DNA of 64,000 nt from an uncultured Clostridia bacterium (GCA_934120395.1 CAKOTZ010000004.1:1-64000), one strand, 5' to 3'; positions 53,297 through 63,308 are shown, counted from the first letter of the stretch. Program-made: numbers and translations. Notes: generated by a model not told the origin, from the sequence alone.

Positions 53297-54532
53297 ATGA
53301 AGAAAATAAAAATTTTTTCTTTACTTATTATATTAATAATTGCACTAATTTATACAACTAATATAACGGCAATTCCAAGTAAAGTAATTTTACTCGAAGG
53401 AGAAAAATTAAATCTAAGTACTTTGTTGGGAGTTAATATTAAACAAGAAGATAAAGGTAATTATGTTGTAAAACAAGCTTCAACAAGTTTAGAAAGTACG
53501 TTGCAGGGAATAGAAAAGGTTGATTATCAATTAAGTTTATTTGGTAAAATTAAATTAAAGGATATACAGGTGAGTATTATTCCGAAAACAACTGTTATTC
53601 CGGTAGGTGCAACTATAGGTCTAAAACTATATACAGATGGTGTTTTGGTTGTAGGAATGTCTGAGGTCGAAAATAGTAAGCAAGAGAAAGTAAAACCATA
53701 TGAAGAAAGTAAAATACAAGAAGGTGATCGAATAATTGACGTTAATGGAAATGCAATTACGTGTACTTCTGATTTAGTTGAAAGTGTAAATAATTCTCAA
53801 GGGAAAAGTGTTCAAATAAAATATGTAAGAGAGAATGAGCTTTATTGTGAAGATATGCTACCTGCTAAAACAAATGAAAATGAATATAAATTGGGTTTAT
53901 GGGTAAGAGATGCGGCAGCCGGAGTTGGAACGCTAACATTTTATGAACCATCAACGAAAAACTTTGCTGCACTTGGACATGGTATTATTGATGTTGATAC
54001 AGGTAAACTTGTTACTATTTCAAACGGAGATATCACTTCTGCTAATATTTTATCTATTGCAAAAGGAGAAAAAGGAGAACCAGGAGAAATTAGAGGAAGT
54101 CTGGCAAATCAAAATAGTATTGGGAAGGTAGCGAAAAACACAAAATTTGGAATTTATGGAGCCTTATCAAATACAATTAGTTTAAATGTAGGCAGAGAAA
54201 ATGAAGTTCCAGTTGCTATGCGTGAAGAAATAAAAATTGGAAAGGCAAAGATAATATGTACTTTAGAAAATAATAAAAGAGAAGAGTATGAAATAGAAAT
54301 TCAAAAAATATTTATTAATAATAATAGTGATAATAAAAGTATGATAATTAAAATAACTGATGCTAGACTATTAGAAAAGACAGGAGGAATTATACAGGGC
54401 ATGAGCGGTAGTCCTATTATTCAAAATGGTAAATTTGTTGGTGCTGTAACACATGTACTAGTTAATAATCCAAGTATGGGCTATGGTATTTTTGCAGATT
54501 TAATGATAAAACAAATGAAAGAAGTAAAATAA
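53297..54532 (+). CDS. spoIVB: SpoIVB peptidase (S55)
   Basis: 411 residues: an N-terminal signal/anchor helix, a PDZ domain (about 105-190, IQEGDRIIDVNGNAITCTSD) and the S55 serine peptidase domain (ALGHGIIDVDTG with the catalytic His, GIIQGMSGSPIIQNGKFVGA with the catalytic Ser). SpoIVB is secreted into the intermembrane space and triggers pro-sigma-K processing. spo0A, its usual neighbour, is not here. Confidence 0.95.
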   Translation: MKKIKIFSLLIILIIALIYTTNITAIPSKVILLEGEKLNLSTLLGVNIKQEDKGNYVVKQASTSLESTLQGIEKVDYQLSLFGKIKLKDIQVSIIPKTTVIPVGATIGLKLYTDGVLVVGMSEVENSKQEKVKPYEESKIQEGDRIIDVNGNAITCTSDLVESVNNSQGKSVQIKYVRENELYCEDMLPAKTNENEYKLGLWVRDAAAGVGTLTFYEPSTKNFAALGHGIIDVDTGKLVTISNGDITSANILSIAKGEKGEPGEIRGSLANQNSIGKVAKNTKFGIYGALSNTISLNVGRENEVPVAMREEIKIGKAKIICTLENNKREEYEIEIQKIFINNNSDNKSMIIKITDARLLEKTGGIIQGMSGSPIIQNGKFVGAVTHVLVNNPSMGYGIFADLMIKQMKEVK

Positions 54533-54536
54533 AAAT

Positions 54537-54570
54537 ATTCCACATTCGTGTATGAATGTGGAATGTTTTT
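54537..54570. terminator. bidirectional terminator between spoIVB and murC
   Basis: ATTCCACATTC (54537-54547) and GAATGTGGAAT (54554-54564), then TTTTT; A-rich on the other side. Confidence 0.88.
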
Positions 54571-55948
54571 ATTCTACAATTAGTTTGCCAAGTTGAGTTA
54601 TTGTACCAGCACCAACAGTTAGTACAATGTCATTATCTTTGGCATTTTTTCTAATATAGCTTGCAATATCTTCAAATTTGCTAATATACGTAGCACTTTT
54701 GCCATGTGTAGCAATTTTAGAAACTAAATCTTCAGGTGAAATTCCAAATTGATTTGTTTCTCTTGCAGCATAAATATCAGTAATAATAATATGATCGAAA
54801 TTGGCTAAAACCTTAGCAAAATCATCCAATAAATTTTTAGTTCTACTATAAGTATGAGATTGGAAAATAATCCAATTTTCATGATGTTTTTTATTTTTTA
54901 CAGAATTATATAAGGATAAAATTTCTGTTGGATGATGAGCGTAATCATCATATACTGTTATATTTTTATATTTGCCAACATAATCAAAACGTCTATCAGC
55001 TCCAGTAAAGGAAAGAAGCGCTTTTTGCATTGCTTCCTTAGGTACGCCATAACCATCGCATAAAGCAATACAAGCAAGTGCATTTGAAACATTATGAATT
55101 CCTGGGACAGATAGTTTAAATCTTTCATAAAATTCACCATTGTGATATACATCAAATTGATAAAAACCATCTTCATCGCTAACTAAATTTTTAGCATAAA
55201 AATCTACTTGTTGATTATTTAAACCATAAGTAACAAATTTTGATTTTGTAACGTTGGCTAAATCTAAACAATTTATATCGTCACCATTAATTACCAAAAG
55301 TCCATCTTTTGGAATAAGTTTTACATATTTAATAAAAGCATTTTTTATATTATCAAAAGTTTTAAAATAATCTAAGTGGTCATTATCTATATTTAATATA
55401 ATTTCAGATTTAGGATAAAATTTTAAGAAACTTTCTACGTATTCACAAGCTTCCATAATAAAGTAATCCTTACTTCCTATATAATTGTTGCCGTCAATCT
55501 GTTTTAAGATAGCGCCTACCTGAATAGTAGGATTAAATCCAGCTTTTAAAAAACATAAAGAAACCATTGAAGTTGTAGTTGTTTTACCATGTGTTCCAGA
55601 AACACAAATAGTATCTTTATATAGTTTAGTAATTTGGCCTAAAAAATCAGCTCTTTCCATAGTTGGAATATTAAATTTATGAGCTTGAACAAGTTCAGGA
55701 TCATCCTGCTTAACTGCTGCGGTATATACAACAAGATTTGCCTTTCTTGAATTGTTCAAATCGTGACCGATTTGAACAGATATTCCTTTGGATATTAATT
55801 TACGAATAATTTCGCTGTCACTTCTATCGGAACCAGTAACAGTAAAGCCAAAGTGTGCTAGAATTTCAGCAATACCGCTCATACTAACCCCGCCAATACC
55901 TATCATATGTATATGTTTATAATCATGAATATTAAAATTTTCGTTCAA
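54569..55948 (-). CDS. murC: UDP-N-acetylmuramate--L-alanine ligase
   Basis: About 459 residues. It catalyses the first amino-acid addition of peptidoglycan precursors. Motifs: HMIGIGGVSMSGIAEIL (dinucleotide-like N-domain), VSGTHGKTTTTSMVS (ATP P-loop), NIDNDHLDYF, and YDDYAHHPTEI in the C-domain. TTG 55948 has GGGGAG at good distance; GTG 55957 overlaps that site, so I prefer TTG. Confidence 0.96.
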   Translation of the reverse strand: MNENFNIHDYKHIHMIGIGGVSMSGIAEILAHFGFTVTGSDRSDSEIIRKLISKGISVQIGHDLNNSRKANLVVYTAAVKQDDPELVQAHKFNIPTMERADFLGQITKLYKDTICVSGTHGKTTTTSMVSLCFLKAGFNPTIQVGAILKQIDGNNYIGSKDYFIMEACEYVESFLKFYPKSEIILNIDNDHLDYFKTFDNIKNAFIKYVKLIPKDGLLVINGDDINCLDLANVTKSKFVTYGLNNQQVDFYAKNLVSDEDGFYQFDVYHNGEFYERFKLSVPGIHNVSNALACIALCDGYGVPKEAMQKALLSFTGADRRFDYVGKYKNITVYDDYAHHPTEILSLYNSVKNKKHHENWIIFQSHTYSRTKNLLDDFAKVLANFDHIIITDIYAARETNQFGISPEDLVSKIATHGKSATYISKFEDIASYIRKNAKDNDIVLTVGAGTITQLGKLIVE

Positions 55949-56043
55949 TGAAAACACTCCCCACTACATTTTTTCTACATGCTTATTATAACCTTAAAAT
56001 ATATTTATTACAATATTTTATGAAAAAAATGACAAATATGTGA

Positions 56044-56595
56044 TTAAAGTAGTTTTAATATAGCTATACAGATTAATAAACTACCAGAAATAATACTCCA
56101 GGTGTTTTCTGGCATACTGGATAGGTTTACTAGTTTTGAACTGATAAATTTACCAATTGATAAAAAAAGAAGTTGAAAACTTGCAACTAAAATTGGAAAA
56201 AGTAAGGTTGTTAATCCAAGTAGACTACTACCAATTCCAACTCCAATAGAGTCAATTGAAAGCGCAATGCCTAAAAGTATAGCTTCCTTCCATTCTATCT
56301 TTTGAGAATTATCTAAATCATATGAAAGATTTTTATTCTTTAAGGCTTGACATATAATAGCAATGCCAATAATGAATAAAATAATGCAACCAATAATTTT
56401 AACATACAAGTGCGGTAATATCGATAAAAGTTCATTGCCTAAAGAGATAGAAATGCTAGTAAAAAAAAGAGATAGAATGCATAAAATGAATATAGAGCAA
56501 ATAGAAATGCGTGTGTTTTTTAAACCGTAAGTAATACCAATACCTAGTGCATCAATACTAACTGATATAGCAAGAAGAACACAACTAATTAACAT
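56044..56595 (-). CDS. ytaF: sporulation membrane protein YtaF (MntP superfamily)
   Basis: 183 residues with six membrane helices. Two SIDALG/SIDSIG signatures (VSIDALGIGITYGLK and LSIDSIGVGIGSSLLG) are typical of MntP/YtaF pumps, which export Mn2+ or a related ion. The YtaF subgroup is tied to sporulators. Confidence 0.88.
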   Translation of the reverse strand: MLISCVLLAISVSIDALGIGITYGLKNTRISICSIFILCILSLFFTSISISLGNELLSILPHLYVKIIGCIILFIIGIAIICQALKNKNLSYDLDNSQKIEWKEAILLGIALSIDSIGVGIGSSLLGLTTLLFPILVASFQLLFLSIGKFISSKLVNLSSMPENTWSIISGSLLICIAILKLL

Positions 56596-56724
56596 AAAAC
56601 TAACCTCCTTTTACATAATATGTCGAAATTAAATAGAAGGTGAATTAATAAATTATAAAAATAAAGTATATTTAAAAATGTACAAGCATAGTATGTAGTA
56701 TAAAAAACAAAGGAGGATGAGCTT

Positions 56725-59383
56725 ATGTGGTGTACTAAGGATGTACGGAAAAGTTGCAAGAGAATTAAATACAAACATAATATATGGTTTAAGCGAAGAG
56801 GAAGCAAATATACGATTAGAGAAAAATGGAGCAAATATTTTAGAAGAGAAAAAAAGTGAAGGAATTTTCATAAGATTTATAAAGCAATTTAATGATTTTA
56901 TGATAATTATTTTAATAATTGCATCTTTGATTTCGGCTGTTATGGCTAAAATAGAAGGCAGTGGAGATTATATTGATTCTATCATAATTATTGCAATAGT
57001 AATTTTTAATGCTATTTTGGGATTAGTGCAAGAGAACAAGGCAGAAAAATCATTGGAATCTTTAAAAAAAATGTCTGCACCAACAGCAAAGGTTAGAAGA
57101 GCTGGAAAGATTAGAATTATTAAAGGAAGTCAAGTTGTACCAGGAGATATAGTTTTGCTTGAAGCAGGAAGCTATGTTCCAGCAGATTGTAGAATTATAA
57201 AAGCTTCAAATCTAAAAATAGAGGAGTCAGCATTAACTGGAGAAACAGTACAAGTACTAAAAGACGCAAATGTAATTTTAAATAAAGAAACAAGTTTGGG
57301 TGATATGGTAAATATGGCATTTGCTACAACTATTGTTATAAATGGAAGTGGAGAAGGCATTGTAACAGATACTGGAATGAGGTCTGCGGTTGGAAAAATT
57401 GCACAAATGATTATAAATAATGAAACACCAGAGACACCTATTCAAAAAAAGTTAAGTGAAGTTGGAAAAATACTAGGTTTAGTGTGTCTTGGAATATGTT
57501 TTTTTATTTTCATAATTGGAATTTTAAAGAAAATTGATCCAATGGAGATGTTTATGACTTCGGTTGGACTTGCTGTTGCTGCTATTCCAGAAGGATTACC
57601 AGCAATTATTACTATAATGTTATCTATAGGTGTTACAAAGATGGCAAGGAAAAATGCAATTATAAGGAAATTACCAGCCGTAGAAACATTAGGAAGTAGT
57701 AGTGTAATTTGTTCAGATAAAACAGGTACATTAACACAAAATAAAATGCAAGTTGTAAAAATAGCAGATATTACAGGTGAAAATATTACTATAGAAAGTC
57801 AAAAATTAATATTAAAATTTGCATGTATGTGTACTGATAGTGAAATTAGATATGAAGATGGAAAAGAAATTGCAATTGGTGAATCGACAGAATTAGCAAT
57901 TCTAAGGAAAGCCTTGGAGATTGGGGAAAATAAAGTAGAACTATATAATAAAATGAAGAGAATAAATGATTTACCATTTGATTCTGAACGAAAATTAATG
58001 AGTACAATACATAAAATAGGTAATAAATATCGCATTATAACAAAGGGGGCACCAGATGTTCTAATAAAAAGATGTAGTGCTTATCAAAGTAATGGTGTAA
58101 GTAAAAAAATAAGTGAAAGTACAAGTCAGCAAATATTAATACAAAATAATAAAATGGCGGAGCAAGCATTAAGAGTACTTGCTGTAGGATATGCAGATTT
58201 AGATTATTTACCGAACAAAATTGATAGTCAAACAATAGAGAATAATTTAATATTTGTAGGATTAATAGGAATGAAAGATCCACCTAGAGAAGGTGTAAAA
58301 GAGGCAGTAAGTACATGCAGAAGAGCAGGAATAAAAACAGTAATGATAACTGGTGATCATATTATAACAGCAAAGGCAATTGCAAATGATTTAGGCATAT
58401 TAAAAACAAATGATTTAGCAATAACTGGAAGTGAGTTAGATAAAATTCCAGAAAATATATTGAGAAGAGATATAAATAGATATTCAGTATTTGCAAGAGT
58501 TTCTCCAGAACATAAAGTTAGAATAGTTAAGGCATTTCAAAGTACTGGAGCAGTTGTGGCAATGACTGGAGATGGAGTAAATGATGCTCCTGCTTTAAAA
58601 AAAGCTGATATAGGAGTTGCAATGGGAAAAAACGGAACAGATGTTGCAAAAAATGCATCCGATATGATATTAACTGATGATAATTTTATTACTATTGTAG
58701 AAGCGGTAAAGCAGGGACGCAATATATTTGACAATATGAAAAAGGCAATTCATTTTTTGATTGCCACAAACATTGGAGAAATAGTAACAATATTTATAGG
58801 TTTAATTTTAGGATTAAAGACACCATTGCTTGCTATTCAACTATTGTGGATTAATCTTGTGACAGATTCGTTGCCAGCAATTGCATTAGGTTTAGAGCCA
58901 ATGGAAAAAGATATAATGAAAAGAAAACCAAGAGATTCAAAAAAAGGTATTTTTGCTGATGGGTTATGGGGAAAAATAATTATAGAAGGAAGTATGCTAG
59001 GAATATTAACACTTGTTGCATTTTATTTAGGAAATTCACTTTATGGTTTAGAGGTAGGAAGAACAATGGCATTTGTATCGCTTGGAATGTTAGAACTTGT
59101 GCATTGCTTTAATATAAAAAGCGAAGAATCAATATTTAAAGTTGGTATTCTTGAAAACAAATATTTATTAATAGCATTTTTATTGGGAACTATTTTGCAA
59201 GTGGGCGTTGTATGTATTCCAATTTTAGCAAACGCTTTTAAATTAGTTCCACTAAACGGTATACAGTGGATATATACAGCTTTGATATCGATATCACCTA
59301 TTTTTATTATAGAACTTCAAAAGAGATTTAATGAAGTAAAATTTGAAAAAACTGTATATAGAGTAGAAGAAAAAAGCTATTAA
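56725..59383 (+). CDS. second calcium-type P-type ATPase, start region read through a CGG +1 frameshift
   Basis: About 885 residues, a paralogue of the 10704 gene. Motifs: ALTGETVQV, AAIPEGLPAII, CSDKTGTLTQNKM, MTGDGVNDAPALKKADIG and NLVTDSLPAIALG. ATG 56725 stands eight bases after AGGAGG and encodes MWCTKDV, then in-frame CGG (56746-56748). A +1 shift gives GKVARELNTN. This aligns without gaps with WFNKSPVETEKALNT of the paralogue. The alternative ATG 56717, in the body frame, directly abuts AGGAGG and would give an untypical N-terminus. Confidence 0.88.
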
Positions 59384-59405
59384 AACAGGGTTAACAAAAA
59401 ATAGA

Positions 59406-59453
59406 AACTAGTCATATTATATAGCAATAAGGAGGCTATTAATATGACTAGTT
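59406..59453 (+). promoter_or_regulatory. hairpin sequestering the start codon of the 59444 gene
   Basis: AACTAGTCATATTA (59406-59419) pairs with TAATATGACTAGTT (59440-59453). Inside, ATAGC pairs with GCTAT, leaving AATAAGGAG as loop. The stem of about 19 bp contains the ATG (59444-59446) while the ribosome binding site is in the loop. Confidence 0.65.
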
Positions 59454-59797
59454 TTATTTTAAATGCTATTTTATGGACGTTAGCTTTATATGGTTTAATT
59501 GAGATTATAAAGAATATATATTATATTTTTACATATACAAATTTAAAACCAGATGGAATTTATTTTATAATTGCTGTAAAAAATCAAGAAGAGAAGATAG
59601 AGGGATTTGTACGCTCTGTTTTATTTAGATTTTTGTACGGAAAGGAAGAACAGATAAAGGACATTATTATAACAGATTTAGATTCAAAAGATGATACAAA
59701 ATTAATTTTGGATAAGTTGATGAAAGATTATGATTGTATAAAAGTGACAAATTGGAAGGAATGTAAAGAAATTATTGATAATATTAGAGAAAATTAA
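59444..59797 (+). CDS. small membrane-anchored glycosyltransferase-like protein
   Basis: 117 residues: one N-terminal membrane helix (about 5-25) and a short alpha/beta domain (YFIIAVKNQEEKIEGFVRSV, then IIITDLDSKDDTKLILDKL) that resembles the first half of a GT2 nucleotide-sugar binding fold, including a DLDSKDD patch. Too short to be a full transferase. AAGGAGG precedes the ATG inside a strong hairpin. Function unknown. Confidence 0.7.
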   Translation: MTSFILNAILWTLALYGLIEIIKNIYYIFTYTNLKPDGIYFIIAVKNQEEKIEGFVRSVLFRFLYGKEEQIKDIIITDLDSKDDTKLILDKLMKDYDCIKVTNWKECKEIIDNIREN

Positions 59798-59866
59798 GAG
59801 AGAGTATGAGTGGAAAGGCCTTGACGATATCTAAAATTTATGGTATAAATATAAAGTAATGTTTAT

Positions 59867-59941
59867 GGCCCGTTGGTCAAGCGGCTAAGACGCCACCCTC
59901 TCAAGGTGGAATCATGGGTTCGATTCCCGTACGGGTCACCA
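59867..59941 (+). tRNA. tRNA-Glu (CTC)
   Basis: GGCCCGT (59867-59873) pairs with ACGGGTC. The anticodon stem CCACC/GGTGG encloses CTCTCAA (anticodon CTC), the T arm has GGTTCGATTCC, and CCA is encoded. The CTC isoacceptor for GAG is less common than TTC. Confidence 0.94.
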
Positions 59942-59956
59942 AAATTCTAAATATTA

Positions 59957-59998
59957 GAGTATCAAGGAATACAAGAAATTCTTTGATACTCTTTTTTC
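59957..59998. terminator. bidirectional terminator between tRNA-Glu and mutS2
   Basis: GAGTATCAAGGAAT (59957-59970) pairs with ATTCTTTGATACTC (59978-59991) with one G-T pair, then TTTTTTC. Confidence 0.85.
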
Positions 59999-60029
59999 TT
60001 TAACACTAATTTAACACTTTAGTTTTTAA

Positions 60030-62366
60030 TTATTTTATTTCAACAATGGTTACACCCATTTCGCCTTCACCAAAAGTGCCAAGACGATAAGATGCAACAT
60101 GCTTATTGCTTTTTAGAAATTGATGTATACCCTTTCGTAAAATGCCAGTACCTTTTCCATGTACAATTCTAACTGATGGCAAATGGCAAATAGCTGCATC
60201 ATCCAAAAACTTATCTACAAGGAAAGTAGCCTCATCAACATTAAGTCCAATAACATTAATTTCACTGGACATATTAGTTTTTTTATTTAGATTAGTACTA
60301 GTTTTAACTGAAGTTTTAACAGATGTAGGAGTCTTTTTAGTAGAAGGACTTAGGTTTGAAAGTGAAATATTAGTTTTTAAGCTACCAATTTGCACACTTA
60401 CCATATTAGATTTGTTTGGTTTAGCTAAAACAATAGCATCTTGTTGTAAACTATTAACAAAAACATACATACCTTCTTTAATATCATTAACTGTTAGAGT
60501 GTTGCTCTTAACTGATGGTTTATCTGGTTTAACATTTTTGATTTTTGTATTCAATTTTTCACGTACTTTGGAAGCTTGACTAGTAGATGAGATATGTTGC
60601 AATTCTTTTATCATTTCATCTGCTTCTTCTTTTGTTTCTAATAAAATATTTCGTGCCCTTAATTTCGCATCAGCAATAATGTTTTGCTCTTTTTCTTGTA
60701 GCTTTAGTTCTTTTTGTTCAAGCTCATTTTTTAATTTGCTAATTTCATTTAAATAATTTTCGGCTTTTTCTTTAGCAATTTGAACTGCAAGATTATTATC
60801 GTATATATTTTTTAACAATTCTTCAGTGCTAATTTTTTCTTGACCAACTCTTTCTTTAGCTAAATTTAGTATATTAGTATCAAGACCAAGTTTTTGACTG
60901 ATAGCAAATGCCATGCTTTTTCCAGGGACACCAATTAGTAGGCGATAGGTAGGAGAAAGGGATGCTAAGTCAAATTCAGAGCTTGCATTTTCAAACTTTG
61001 GATTAACTAAAGCATAATTTTTAACTTCTGGATAGTGAGTAGTTGCAATTGTTAAAATATCCTTATTAGAAAGATATTCTAGAATACTTACAGCTAGACT
61101 TGAACCTTCAACAGGGTCAGTACCAGAACCTAATTCGTCAAGTAATACTAAACTTTCAGAGCTGGACTTATTTATGATTTCTATAATGTTGGTCATGTGT
61201 GCGGAGAAGGTGCTAAGAGATGCACTAATGCTTTGATCATCACCAATATCAGCAAAAATAAAGTCAAAAATATAAATTATGCTATTTTCATCAGCGGGGA
61301 TATGCAAACCACACATAGCCATAGAAGTAAGTAAGCCAACGGTTTTAAGTGTTACAGTTTTTCCACCAGTATTAGGACCCGTTACAACTAAAGTAGAAAA
61401 GTTTTCTCCTAGGTTAATACTAATAGGAACAACTTTATTTGCATCAATTAGAGGGTGTCTTGCATTTTTTAACACTATTTGTTTTTTATTACTAATTATT
61501 GGTTCACTAGCTTTTATACTATTAGCATATTTAGCTTTTGCAAAGGCAAAGTCAATTTTGGCAATATTATAAAAGTTGTGTTCAAGTTCATCTAAAATGT
61601 CTGCAAAAAGAGTAGATAATTTGGAAAGAATAACTTCTATTTCTGAATTTTCTTCTACTTTTAGATTATTTAAACTATTATTTAATTCAAATACACTAAT
61701 TGGTTCAATAAAAAGTGTAGAACCACTAGCTGATGTATCGTGTAGTAATCCTTTTACTTCGCTACGGTATTCTTGCTTTACAGGTATAACAAAACGATTA
61801 TTTCTTATTGTTATTATTGGTTCCTGTATATATTTGCTATTTAAAAATGAACTAAGAGTATTACGAATATCTTGTTCAGTTTTTCTTTCTTTTTTACGAA
61901 TATTATAAAGCTCAGCAGATGCCCTGTCATCTATTGTGTTTTCATCTATAATTGATGAAAAAATAGTATTTTCTATCTTTACATTACTGTATAATTCATC
62001 AAAATAGGGAATTACAACAGTTGAAAAAGAAGTATCTATATCAGATTGAGAATACTCCTTTAATTCACGAGATATTTTTAATAAGCTAGCTAAAGACAAT
62101 AGATAGCTAGCTGGTAAAACACCATTATTTTTTAAAATTTTAATTGGAATTGTAACATCGGAGATAGGAGCTAAGGGAGGAGTGCTTTTACGAGCAAGTA
62201 AAATACTTGCTTCAGAAGTTTCTTGTATCCATTTAGCAACTTTATCTTTTTTGTTACAAGGCAACAAATTTAAGCATTTTTCTTTTCCTAAGTCTGTAAT
62301 TGCAAAGGAAGATAACGTTTCTAAAACCTTATTTAATTCTAATTTGTTTAAATACTTATTTTTCAT
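60030..62366 (-). CDS. mutS2: endonuclease MutS2
   Basis: 778 residues. MutS2 binds branched DNA and collided ribosomes and has a C-terminal Smr domain. Seen: N-terminal core (LNKVLETLSSFAITDLG), the ABC ATPase with Walker A VVTGPNTGGKTVTLKT and Walker B LVLLDELGSGTDPVEG, a coiled coil (about 515-620), a KOW-like domain and the Smr domain with VRIVHGKGTGILRKGI and the end GEMGVTIVEI. ATG 62366 follows GAGGT; the frame continues upstream into the parB-like gene without a better start. Confidence 0.95.
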   Translation of the reverse strand: MKNKYLNKLELNKVLETLSSFAITDLGKEKCLNLLPCNKKDKVAKWIQETSEASILLARKSTPPLAPISDVTIPIKILKNNGVLPASYLLSLASLLKISRELKEYSQSDIDTSFSTVVIPYFDELYSNVKIENTIFSSIIDENTIDDRASAELYNIRKKERKTEQDIRNTLSSFLNSKYIQEPIITIRNNRFVIPVKQEYRSEVKGLLHDTSASGSTLFIEPISVFELNNSLNNLKVEENSEIEVILSKLSTLFADILDELEHNFYNIAKIDFAFAKAKYANSIKASEPIISNKKQIVLKNARHPLIDANKVVPISINLGENFSTLVVTGPNTGGKTVTLKTVGLLTSMAMCGLHIPADENSIIYIFDFIFADIGDDQSISASLSTFSAHMTNIIEIINKSSSESLVLLDELGSGTDPVEGSSLAVSILEYLSNKDILTIATTHYPEVKNYALVNPKFENASSEFDLASLSPTYRLLIGVPGKSMAFAISQKLGLDTNILNLAKERVGQEKISTEELLKNIYDNNLAVQIAKEKAENYLNEISKLKNELEQKELKLQEKEQNIIADAKLRARNILLETKEEADEMIKELQHISSTSQASKVREKLNTKIKNVKPDKPSVKSNTLTVNDIKEGMYVFVNSLQQDAIVLAKPNKSNMVSVQIGSLKTNISLSNLSPSTKKTPTSVKTSVKTSTNLNKKTNMSSEINVIGLNVDEATFLVDKFLDDAAICHLPSVRIVHGKGTGILRKGIHQFLKSNKHVASYRLGTFGEGEMGVTIVEIK

Positions 62367-62373
62367 TATAACC

Positions 62374-62937
62374 TCATTCTTCATCATCTTGATTTGATTG
62401 ATTAATATCATCCAAAATATTATTTTCAAATTCTTCCCAAGAACGACTGAAAACGTGGTCTGCAAAAGCTTCTTTTAGACCACTAATTTGCTTAAGTCTT
62501 ATAATTTCGTCTAATTCCATACCTAAATGTTGAGAAATTTGTTTCTCAGACCAGCCATTTTTAGTTAAATCTAAAACAATTTTAGACATATCTATAATTT
62601 GATGTGTACCTCTGGCACGGTTATGTCTAATTGTACTTGCCATACGGTTATTTAAATCCTTGTCAATAGTTACAACAGGAATTTCTTTTAAATTAAAAAA
62701 TTCTACAGCACAACGATAACGATGAAATCCATCTACAACTATATATTTATCATTTTCTTTATCATAGTAGGTGACAATGGGTTGAGTATAGCCATCTTCT
62801 TCAATGGAATGTTTTAACAATTCCATTTCTGGAGTTGCAACTTTGTTTGGATTATAGTCATTTGCTACAACTTTATCGATTGACACCATTTTTACATTTA
62901 ACACAGGAAATTGTATATTGTTATTTTTCTTTTTCAT
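62374..62937 (-). CDS. ParB-like nuclease domain protein (IbrB-like)
   Basis: 187 residues. ParB/sulfiredoxin fold with VVANDYNPNKV, ESIEEDGYTQPIV-like segment and YIVVDGFHRYRCAVEFF, the usual [DE]GxHRxxA-type box, then an HTH-like end (GWSEKQISQHLGMELDEIIR). Paired with the DUF3440 gene upstream, as IbrB with IbrA in E. coli. It overlaps the previous gene by one base. Confidence 0.88.
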   Translation of the reverse strand: MKKKNNNIQFPVLNVKMVSIDKVVANDYNPNKVATPEMELLKHSIEEDGYTQPIVTYYDKENDKYIVVDGFHRYRCAVEFFNLKEIPVVTIDKDLNNRMASTIRHNRARGTHQIIDMSKIVLDLTKNGWSEKQISQHLGMELDEIIRLKQISGLKEAFADHVFSRSWEEFENNILDDINQSNQDDEE

Positions 62938-63308
62938 TAATTTTCGCTCCTAACAGAAATATAATTCTTATATCCATTAATTTCAGTTACAATAAGACCA
63001 CTGTCTTTGTATATATCTGTGTAAACAATAGGAACAACACTAGCCTTAATAGTCATGTCTAATTGAATTTCTTTTAAAAGCTCAATTAGACAATCTTCAT
63101 TACTTGTATAAACATTTTTAATAATGTTACTTGCAACTGAAACTAAAGCTAATACTTTTTTATCTTTTTTGTTTATAGACAAATACCACATTTTTTTATC
63201 ATCATCATAAATGCGGTCATTAATTTCAGATTCTATTTTTCTTGAGCCAAAAACAGGTCCCATATATTTATAAAAATCTTTATCTTGGTTATTTATTTTT
63301 AAAATCAT
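62937..63308 (-). CDS. small protein between the DUF3440 and ParB-like genes
   Basis: 123 residues (FYKYMGPVFGSRKIESEIND, then KKVLALVSVASNIIKNVYTS). The pattern resembles a small GNAT-like or accessory protein co-encoded with ParB-like genes, but I cannot name a family. It overlaps the previous gene by 20 bases, so the three are one operon. Confidence 0.65.
   Translation of the reverse strand: MILKINNQDKDFYKYMGPVFGSRKIESEINDRIYDDDKKMWYLSINKKDKKVLALVSVASNIIKNVYTSNEDCLIELLKEIQLDMTIKASVVPIVYTDIYKDSGLIVTEINGYKNYISVRSEN

Noticed and set aside
1606..56748. The six frameshifts as random sequencing or assembly indels
   Set aside because: Random indels would fall mostly in the many A and T homopolymers. 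All six are an extra C before GG in non-homopolymer context, each making an in-frame CGG, and no intact gene has in-frame CGG. Error remains possible for any single site but not for the pattern.
1606..56748. CGG reassigned to another amino acid (as reported for some Firmicutes)
   Set aside because: Reassignment alone would keep the zero frame, which runs into stops shortly after each CGG and does not match the families. A change of frame is required.
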